Positions 14,967-20,865 of a stretch of 20,865 nucleotides of DNA are shown piece after piece. Each line of letters begins with the position of its first letter. Position 1 is the first letter of the stretch. The DNA is from JAKFEW01 sp036675505. Lineage in GTDB: Bacteria; Cyanobacteriota; Sericytochromatia; S15B-MN24; JAQBPE01. Both the position numbers and the translations under genes were made by a program. The stretch lies in NCBI GenBank assembly GCA_036675505.1, contig JAKFEW010000077.1, positions 1 through 20,865 of the forward strand, read 5' to 3'. Below the pieces are notes generated by a model. That model did no database searches. It was not told the origin of the DNA and worked only from the letters and a program-made list of their open reading frames with translations.

Positions 14967-17213
14967 ATGCCCCCCGTCGCCCCATACGTGAACCCGCTGC
15001 GCCCCGCCGGCCCGTTGGCGGCGGTGATCGTCGCGGCGCTGGTCGGGCTGTTCCTCGCGACCGTGCCCCTGGAGACGGCGCCGCAAATCTGGCTCGCGTG
15101 GCTGCTCATGGGGCTGGTGCTCGCGCCGCGGCTACTGCCCCGGAACGAAATGTCGCGCATCCTGCTCTTCACGATCGGCACCTTCGCCACGGTCCGCTAC
15201 TTCTGGTGGCGTACCTTCGAGACCATCAACTGGCACGACCCGCTGAGCTTCTCGGTCGCCATCCTGCTCTACGCCGCCGAACTGTACGGAATGATCATCT
15301 TCCTGCTCGGCATGCTGACCAACCTACAGGAGCTGCGGCGCGCGCCATGCGCGCCGCACGGGCCGCCCGAGGCCTGGCCCACGGTGGACGTGATGATCCC
15401 CACCTACGACGAGGATCCCGCCCTCGTCGCGATCACCATCATCGCCGCCACCCAGCTGCGCTACCCCTCGGATCGGCTGCAGGTGTGGATCTGCGACGAC
15501 GGGGGCACCGATCAGAAGCTGAACGACCACGATCTCGCGAAGGCCGCCGCGGCCTCGGACCGCGTCGCGGCCCTCAAGGCCGCCTGCGAGCTGTACGGCG
15601 CGCGCTACCATGCCCGCGAGCGCAACGAGCACGCCAAGGCCGGCAACCTGAACGCCGCGTTCGCGCACGCGACCGGCGAGATCGTGATGATCCTCGACGC
15701 GGACCACATCCCGGCCGTCGACTTCCTCGAGCGCACCGTCGGCTTCATGCAAGACGACCCGGACGTCTTCCTGGTGCAGACGCCCCACTTCTTCGTGAAC
15801 GCCGACCCCTTCGAGAAGAACCACGCCCTGTTCGGGCGGGTGCCCGCGGAGAACGAGATGTTCTACCGCGTGATCCAGCCGGGCCTGGATTTCTGGAACT
15901 CCGCCTTCTTCTGCGGGTCGGCCGCGCTGCTGCGCCGCAAGCACCTCGACGAGGTCGGCGGCATCGCGGGCATGTCGATCACCGAGGACGCCGAGACCGC
16001 ACTCGAGCTCCACGCCCGCGGCTACCGCAGCGTGTACCTGGACAGGCCGATGATCTCCGGGCTGCAGCCCGAAACCTACGCCGGCTTCGTGGTCCAGCGA
16101 ATCCGCTGGGCCCAGGGCATGGCCCAGATCCTGCTGCTCAAGAACCCGCTGTTCAAGCGCGGCCTGCGCTGGTACCAGCGCATCAACTACTTCGGCAGCT
16201 GCTTCTTCTGGCTCTTCGGCTTCGCCCGCCTGGCCTTCCTGCTGGCGCCGCTCGCCTACCTCACCTTCGGCCTCAAGATCTACGACGCCACGCCGACGAC
16301 CTTCTTCGCCTTCGCGGTGCCCTACCTGATCGCCACGATCGTGGTGTCGGACCACCTCTACGGCCACGTCCGCGGGTCGCTCGTCTCGGGCGTGTACGAG
16401 CTGCTGCAGGCCGCCTACATCGGCCCCGCCCTCGTGCGCGTGCTCATGAAGCCACGCGCGCCCTCGTTCAAGGTCACGCCGAAGGGCGAGGTCAGCGATC
16501 ATGACTACGTCTCCTCGCTGGCCGCGCCGTTCTACGTGATGTTCCTCGTGGTGATGGTCGGCATGGCCTCGGCCGCGATCCGCTGGACGATGGTCCCCGC
16601 CGAGCGGGCGATCATCGGCATCACGCTGGTCTGGAACACGCTCAACCTGATTTACGTCAACGCGGCCCTCGGCGCGCTGTACGAGCTCCGGCAGCGTCGG
16701 ACCGCGCCGCGCATGCCGCTCAGCCTGCCGGGCAAGCTGGTCGTCGCCGGCCAGGCGCAGGCGCTCACGATCACCGACCTGTCGGTGGGCGGCGCGGCGC
16801 TCACGCTGGCCGCGGCGCCGCCCGGCTTCGAGCGCGGCACCCGCTTCACCCTCGAGGCGGTCGAGCCCGCGACGGGGCGCCTGGTCGCGATCGACGCCGA
16901 GGCCGCCAACGTCCGGCCCTCGGGCGACGGCGGCCTCGTGGTCGGCGCGCACTTCGTGCTCGACAGCCCGGACGCCCGGCGCGTCGCGGTGCTGCTCGCC
17001 CACGGCGACTCCGAGCGCTGGGTCGCCTTCCAGGGGGCGCGCGACAAGTACCACGGCATCTTCGCGTCGATCGGCTTCCTGCTCGACCTCGCCTTCCGTC
17101 CCAACTTCCGGCGCATGCGGGCGCTGCTCGCCAATGCCTTGAGCTACCTACGCCTCCACCTCCCCGGCCGGCCTGCGCGCCCCGCGCCCCACGCCGAGCC
17201 GTCCCAGGGCTGA
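14967..17213 (+). CDS. bcsA: BcsA, cellulose synthase catalytic subunit with PilZ domain
   Basis: A 748-residue inner-membrane GT2 synthase that polymerises UDP-glucose into beta-1,4-glucan and threads it across the membrane. Membrane helices are near 12-32, 40-56, 66-82 and 95-118. The catalytic domain shows DDGG (177-180), DAD (244-246), TED (339-341) and QRIRW (377-381). More membrane helices follow, with the gating-loop FKVT at 501-504. The PilZ domain has R578-x3-R582 and D604-x-S606-x2-G609, the complete c-di-GMP binding signature, so c-di-GMP activation is expected. The ATG at 14967 has GGAG 7 bases upstream. The frame is open further upstream, but only as a shadow of dgt. Length and motif order match the family. 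Confidence 0.98.
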   Translation: MPPVAPYVNPLRPAGPLAAVIVAALVGLFLATVPLETAPQIWLAWLLMGLVLAPRLLPRNEMSRILLFTIGTFATVRYFWWRTFETINWHDPLSFSVAILLYAAELYGMIIFLLGMLTNLQELRRAPCAPHGPPEAWPTVDVMIPTYDEDPALVAITIIAATQLRYPSDRLQVWICDDGGTDQKLNDHDLAKAAAASDRVAALKAACELYGARYHARERNEHAKAGNLNAAFAHATGEIVMILDADHIPAVDFLERTVGFMQDDPDVFLVQTPHFFVNADPFEKNHALFGRVPAENEMFYRVIQPGLDFWNSAFFCGSAALLRRKHLDEVGGIAGMSITEDAETALELHARGYRSVYLDRPMISGLQPETYAGFVVQRIRWAQGMAQILLLKNPLFKRGLRWYQRINYFGSCFFWLFGFARLAFLLAPLAYLTFGLKIYDATPTTFFAFAVPYLIATIVVSDHLYGHVRGSLVSGVYELLQAAYIGPALVRVLMKPRAPSFKVTPKGEVSDHDYVSSLAAPFYVMFLVVMVGMASAAIRWTMVPAERAIIGITLVWNTLNLIYVNAALGALYELRQRRTAPRMPLSLPGKLVVAGQAQALTITDLSVGGAALTLAAAPPGFERGTRFTLEAVEPATGRLVAIDAEAANVRPSGDGGLVVGAHFVLDSPDARRVAVLLAHGDSERWVAFQGARDKYHGIFASIGFLLDLAFRPNFRRMRALLANALSYLRLHLPGRPARPAPHAEPSQG

Positions 17214-17228
17214 GGAGCCCCACCCGCC

Positions 17229-19490
17229 ATGTCCACGCCCGCTTCCTTCCCGGGGTCGATCCTGCCGCTGCTGGCGGTCCCCATCCTCGCGCTCGCCGCG
17301 GTCGCCCCCCCGGCGCTCGCCGCGGACCCCGGCGAGCGCGGGCGCCTCGAGCCGACGGGCGTGGAGACCATCCGTCTCCCGCTCGAGAAGCTGATGGGCT
17401 ACAAGGGCGCGCTGCGGCTCGAGTACGCGCGCTCGGAGGCGACGGTCGCGGTGCCCGTCACGCTGCGCATGGCCGTGCGCACGGCGCGCCTGCGGCTCTC
17501 GATGACGAACTCCATCGCGCTGGTTCGCCGCCGCTCGCAGCTCGCCGTGGCCCTGAACGACGAGGTGGTCCGGCAGGTGCCGCTCGACGGCGCGAGGCCG
17601 GCGCACGCCTATGACGTCGCCCTGCCGATCGACGGCTTCCGGCCCAGCTTCAACCGGCTGTCCTTCCGCGTGGCGCAGCACTACGCGATCGAGGAGTGCG
17701 AGGACCCGTTCGCGCCCGAGCTGTGGACCGAGATCGACCCGCGCCGCTCGTACGTCGAGCTGCAGGTCGCCTACCGCCCGATCATCCCGCGCCTCTCCGA
17801 TCTCGACGAGGTGTTCGGACCGAAGGATCCGACCCCACGCCGGATCGCGATCATGGCGGCCGGCGCGGCGGCCGACGACGACGCGGCGCTGCGCGCCGGC
17901 GCGCTGCTGGCGGAAGGCGTGGCGCTGCGGCTGCGCCACGTGCCGCTGGAGGTCACGGCGCCGCGCCCGCGCGTCCGCCGCGGCTCGACCTCACCGCTCG
18001 GCGGCCTCGACCCCGCGAGCTTCGGGGCGCGCGACGGCATCCTCTTCGGCACGCGCGACCAGGTGCTGCCCTTCCTCGGCGAGGCCGGCGCGGACCAGAT
18101 CACCGGCCCCTACCTCGGCATCTTCCCGCTGCCGGCCGACCCGCGGCGCCTGGTGGTGGTCGCTTCCGGCCTCGACGACGAGGAGGTGCAGCAGGCCGCC
18201 ACGGCCTTCGCCTTCCTCGACTCGCCCTTCCCGGACGCCAACCAGGCCGTCCTGCGCGACCTCGCCCTGCCCGACTGGCCGCCGTACGGCGGTCGCAACC
18301 GGGTGATGCCCGGCAAGACCTACGCGTTCCGCGAGCTCGGCTTCCGTACGGTCACGCTGGATGGCCAGTCGCGCCAGCATGGCACGCTGAGATTCAGCCT
18401 GCCGCCCGACCTCTGGATCCGCCAGGAAGACCGGTTGGCGCTCGCGTTGCACGTGACCTACGGGGAGAACCTGCGCGAGAACTCCGTGATCAGCGTGATG
18501 GTGAACGACGGCTTCGGCGAATCGATCCCGATCCCCAAGGAGCGCGATCGCGCCGCCAGCCGGTTCGAGCTCATGCTGCCGATGAGGCTCTTCCGGCCGG
18601 GCGAGAACACGCTCACCGTGGTGCCGGGCTTCCTTCCGCTCGGCGTGGGGCCGTGCGCGCCGATGCCCACCCACGGGCTGCCGATGACACTCTTCGAGGA
18701 CTCGACGCTGCGGGTGCCCGACCTGCCCCACTACGCCGAGATGCCCGACCTGGAGCTGTTCGGCCGCACCGGCTTCCCGCACACCCGCTGGCCCGACGGC
18801 CGTGAGGCCCGGCTCTGGGTCGCGGGGCACGACCGCGACACCATCGCCGCGGCCTGGACGCTGATGGGACGCCTGGCCCAGACCACCGGCATGCCGCTCT
18901 TCAAGGCGCAGGCGGCGCACGACACGCCGGGCGCCCAGGACGAGGTCATCGCCGTCGGCCCGCGCGGCGCGCTGCCGAAGGAGCTGATCGCGGCGATCGA
19001 CGCGCAGGGCGTGCGGCACGGCGACGGCCTGCCGGCCTTCCACGTCGACCGGCCGGGGGAGTCGCGCTCGGTGATCCGCTTCGGCTCGTCCGGCTTGCGG
19101 GGCGACACGGTGATGGCTTCGCAGTTCCAGAGCCCGCACGGGCCGGGACGCACGGCCACGGTCTTCACCGCCGACTCCGCGCGCCAGTTGCGCGCCGGGA
19201 TGTACGGCTTCGTGCAGCCTGAGGCCTGGGCCGGCCTGCAGGGCGGGCGTACCTACTGGGATCCCGTCCACAAGCGCATCGCCTGGCAGCGCTCCGACCG
19301 TTCGTACGCGCTCGGCGACCTGACACCCTTCCACCGGATCGCCAAGATCGGCGGCGAACACCCCCTGGCCGCCGCGGGCGGCGCGGCGACGCTGCTGCTG
19401 CTGCTCGGCCTCGGGCTCGCGATGCTGCTGCGCCGACACATGCGGCGCGGCTCGCAGGAACGCCATGCGACGCCGAAGCGCCCGGCCTGA
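17229..19490 (+). CDS. bcsB: BcsB, periplasmic cellulose synthase subunit
   Basis: A 753-residue protein with a signal peptide (cleavage likely after PALAA near residue 32), a large periplasmic beta-rich region and one C-terminal membrane anchor (about 720-738, LLLLLGLGLAMLLRR) followed by basic residues. The stretch around 155-175 (CEDPFAPELWTEIDPRRSYVEL) is a BcsB hallmark, as are PDLWI and GPCAPMP further on. BcsB holds the BcsA translocating end through its anchor and carries the glucan through the periplasm by its carbohydrate-binding domains. It starts 15 bases after bcsA, with GAGGAG 11 bases before the ATG. Confidence 0.96.
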   Translation: MSTPASFPGSILPLLAVPILALAAVAPPALAADPGERGRLEPTGVETIRLPLEKLMGYKGALRLEYARSEATVAVPVTLRMAVRTARLRLSMTNSIALVRRRSQLAVALNDEVVRQVPLDGARPAHAYDVALPIDGFRPSFNRLSFRVAQHYAIEECEDPFAPELWTEIDPRRSYVELQVAYRPIIPRLSDLDEVFGPKDPTPRRIAIMAAGAAADDDAALRAGALLAEGVALRLRHVPLEVTAPRPRVRRGSTSPLGGLDPASFGARDGILFGTRDQVLPFLGEAGADQITGPYLGIFPLPADPRRLVVVASGLDDEEVQQAATAFAFLDSPFPDANQAVLRDLALPDWPPYGGRNRVMPGKTYAFRELGFRTVTLDGQSRQHGTLRFSLPPDLWIRQEDRLALALHVTYGENLRENSVISVMVNDGFGESIPIPKERDRAASRFELMLPMRLFRPGENTLTVVPGFLPLGVGPCAPMPTHGLPMTLFEDSTLRVPDLPHYAEMPDLELFGRTGFPHTRWPDGREARLWVAGHDRDTIAAAWTLMGRLAQTTGMPLFKAQAAHDTPGAQDEVIAVGPRGALPKELIAAIDAQGVRHGDGLPAFHVDRPGESRSVIRFGSSGLRGDTVMASQFQSPHGPGRTATVFTADSARQLRAGMYGFVQPEAWAGLQGGRTYWDPVHKRIAWQRSDRSYALGDLTPFHRIAKIGGEHPLAAAGGAATLLLLLGLGLAMLLRRHMRRGSQERHATPKRPA

Positions 19491-20517
19491 AGTGGCCTTG
19501 ATCATGGCCGCGGCCCTCGCCGCGGGCGCGGCGGCCGAGCAGGCCTGCGGCGCGCCGCCGCCGCGCGAGGACGCCGCCTGGGCGGCCTGGCGCGACCGCT
19601 TCGTGGCCACGGACGGCCGGGTGATCGACACGGGCAACGGCGGCATCAGCCACTCCGAGGGCCAGGGCGTGGGCCTGCTGCTCGCCGTCGCCCACGGCGA
19701 TCGCGTCGCCTTCCTGCGCCTCTGGGGCTGGACGGCCGCGCACCTGCGCACGCGCCCCGATCGCCTCTTCGCCTGGAAGTGGTCGCCGGGCCAGGGCGTG
19801 GCCGACCCCAACGATGCGGCGGACGGCGACGTTCTGATCGCCTGGGCGCTGTTGCGCGCGAGCGCGCGCTGGGACTCGCCGCCGCTGCGCACGGAGGCGC
19901 TGGCGATCGCCGCCGACGTCGCCACGACGCTGATCCGCTCCCGGGGCGATCGCACCTGGATGCTGCCGGGGGCGGCCGGCTTCGAGCACGCCGAGGGTGA
20001 CGTGGTGAACCCGTCCTACTGGGTCTTCCCGGCCTTCGACGAGCTGGGCGAGGCCTCCGGGCGGCCCGAGTGGCGCCGGCTGGCCGACGCCGGCGAGGCG
20101 CTGCTGCGCGAGGCCCGCTTCGGTCCGCACGGCCTGCCACCCGACTGGCTCCAGCTCGCCGCACCGCCGCGCCCGGCGCCCGGCTTCCCGGCGCGCTTCG
20201 GCTTCGACGCCGTCCGCATCCCGCTGTACGTGATGTGGGGCGGGCGTCCCGCCGACCTGGTCGCACCGATCCGCGCGTACTGGGCTCGGTTCCCGCTCGA
20301 TGCGATCCCGGCGTGGGCCGCGCTCGACGGCACCGCCGTCGCCTCGTTCCCGCTGGGAAGCGGCGCGCGGGCAATCGTAGAGGCCGCGCGCGCGTACCCC
20401 GAGCCCCCGCCGACCGCGCCGACCGCGCCGGAAGCCGCGGACATCGGCACCGACTACTACGACGCCAGCCTGCGCCTGCTCGCCGGGCTCGCGCGCAAGC
20501 AAGGGAAGCCACGATGA
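19465..20517 (+). CDS. bcsZ: BcsZ, periplasmic GH8 endo-beta-1,4-glucanase
   Basis: A 350-residue glycoside hydrolase family 8 enzyme with a signal peptide (MRRRSARPE, then an Ala-rich core to about residue 24). SEGQ (64-67) carries the general acid Glu65. DAADGD (117-122) followed by IAWALLRA matches the GH8 signature, with a second acidic catalytic residue in the Asp pair. Other GH8 marks are FAWKW (102-106) and NPSYW near 184. BcsZ trims glucan during cellulose export. The ATG lies 26 bases inside the end of bcsB, with a CAGGAA ribosome site close ahead, so translation is coupled. Confidence 0.96.
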   Translation: MRRRSARPEVALIMAAALAAGAAAEQACGAPPPREDAAWAAWRDRFVATDGRVIDTGNGGISHSEGQGVGLLLAVAHGDRVAFLRLWGWTAAHLRTRPDRLFAWKWSPGQGVADPNDAADGDVLIAWALLRASARWDSPPLRTEALAIAADVATTLIRSRGDRTWMLPGAAGFEHAEGDVVNPSYWVFPAFDELGEASGRPEWRRLADAGEALLREARFGPHGLPPDWLQLAAPPRPAPGFPARFGFDAVRIPLYVMWGGRPADLVAPIRAYWARFPLDAIPAWAALDGTAVASFPLGSGARAIVEAARAYPEPPPTAPTAPEAADIGTDYYDASLRLLAGLARKQGKPR

Positions 20518-20865
20518 GCCACGCCCGTTCGCTCCTGATCGCCGGCCTGGTCGCCGCCCTGGTCGACGGCCTGCTGGCCGGGCCCGGTCCCGCCATCGCC
20601 GCGGCGCCCAGCCCCCGCGCGGTGTTCGCCCCCGTCGGGACGCCGCTGCCGGCGCCCTACCCGCCCGCGGAGGCGGATCGCGTCGACGAGCGGCCGCTCT
20701 GGCGGCTGTACCACGAAGGGCGCCACCACGACCTTCGTGCGCTGCTCGCGGCGCTGCGCACCTCGAACCCTCGCTGGAAGCCGCCCGCGCTGCTCGTCGA
20801 GGCCGCGGCGCGCGTGGGGCGGCCGCGGCGATCGCCGCCGGTCCCGCCGCCCCTCCCGGTCGCCG
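20514..20865 (+). CDS. bcsC: BcsC-like cellulose export protein, N-terminal fragment (cut by the right edge)
   Basis: The ATG overlaps the bcsZ stop by 4 bases (ATGA), with GGGAAG just upstream. Residues 3-28 form a signal peptide (hydrophobic core, then AIAAAPS). A helical segment with RPLWRLYHEGRHHDLRALL and NPRWKPP near 61-93 resembles the first TPR-type repeat of BcsC-like proteins. BcsC is the periplasmic TPR plus outer-membrane barrel channel for cellulose, and this is its expected place in a bcsABZC order. Only about 117 codons are visible, and the last 16 or so read as Arg/Pro-rich sequence unlike the part before. The name rests mainly on context. Confidence 0.68.
   Translation, partial: MSHARSLLIAGLVAALVDGLLAGPGPAIAAAPSPRAVFAPVGTPLPAPYPPAEADRVDERPLWRLYHEGRHHDLRALLAALRTSNPRWKPPALLVEAAARVGRPRRSPPVPPPLPVA

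Noticed and set aside
15324..17054. Long minus-strand frames opposite bcsA (and similar ones opposite bcsB at 17991-19955)
   Set aside because: They are antisense shadows rich in Arg, Val, Glu, Gln and His; the cellulose genes carry all family motifs in the forward frames.
14136..17213. A 1025-residue BcsA with a long N-terminal extension
   Set aside because: The extension is an Arg/Ala-rich shadow of dgt. The family-like protein and a ribosome site begin at 14967.
1..20865. tRNA or rRNA genes, CRISPR arrays, insertion sequences
   Set aside because: No transposase, terminal inverted repeats, spaced direct repeats or RNA gene signatures were recognised; nearly all bases are in the assigned genes.

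Overview
The window is very GC-rich bacterial DNA (roughly 70% G+C by eye) and is almost wall-to-wall coding. No tRNA, rRNA, CRISPR array or insertion sequence was seen. Nearly every gene belongs to the making of two cyclic-di-GMP-controlled exopolysaccharides: Pel (a partly de-acetylated, GalNAc-rich amino-sugar polymer) and cellulose. The host phylum cannot be fixed from the sequence. The lipoprotein signal, the bcsA-bcsB-bcsZ-bcsC-like order and the long TPR genes suggest a two-membrane (diderm) bacterium. Frequent GTG and TTG starts and 1-4 base gene overlaps suggest tightly coupled operons.

Minus strand, 9854 down to 1: a Pel operon in the order pelD, pelE, pelF, pelG, a PelA-like de-acetylase, and a PelB-like TPR protein that runs off the left edge. 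PelD is the membrane c-di-GMP receptor, PelF the cytosolic glycosyltransferase and PelG the flippase-like transporter. PelE is a membrane/repeat partner protein. The PelA-like protein de-acetylates the polymer outside the inner membrane, and the TPR protein is the likely periplasmic/outer-membrane guide. The PelA-like protein lacks the glycoside hydrolase domain found in Pseudomonas PelA. No PelC lipoprotein is visible.

9855-10033 is a divergent, locally AT-rich control region with candidate -10 boxes on both strands and a perfect 10-bp palindrome just ahead of pelD.

Plus strand, 10034 to the right edge: a CotH-family lipoprotein, an NAD-dependent UDP-sugar 4-epimerase (PelX-like by context), and a secreted GH114/GH166-type hydrolase that resembles the missing hydrolase half of PelA. 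A dGTPase follows, then a cellulose operon of bcsA (with PilZ domain), bcsB, bcsZ (GH8 cellulase) and the start of a bcsC-like TPR gene cut by the right edge.

The best reading is a combined Pel/cellulose biofilm matrix locus with a split PelA, a dedicated sugar-nucleotide epimerase and a CotH kinase-like lipoprotein at the divergent centre. c-di-GMP would act on both branches, through the PelD I-site and the BcsA PilZ domain. The CotH protein and the dGTPase are the members whose role in this setting is not explained by known Pel or cellulose biology.
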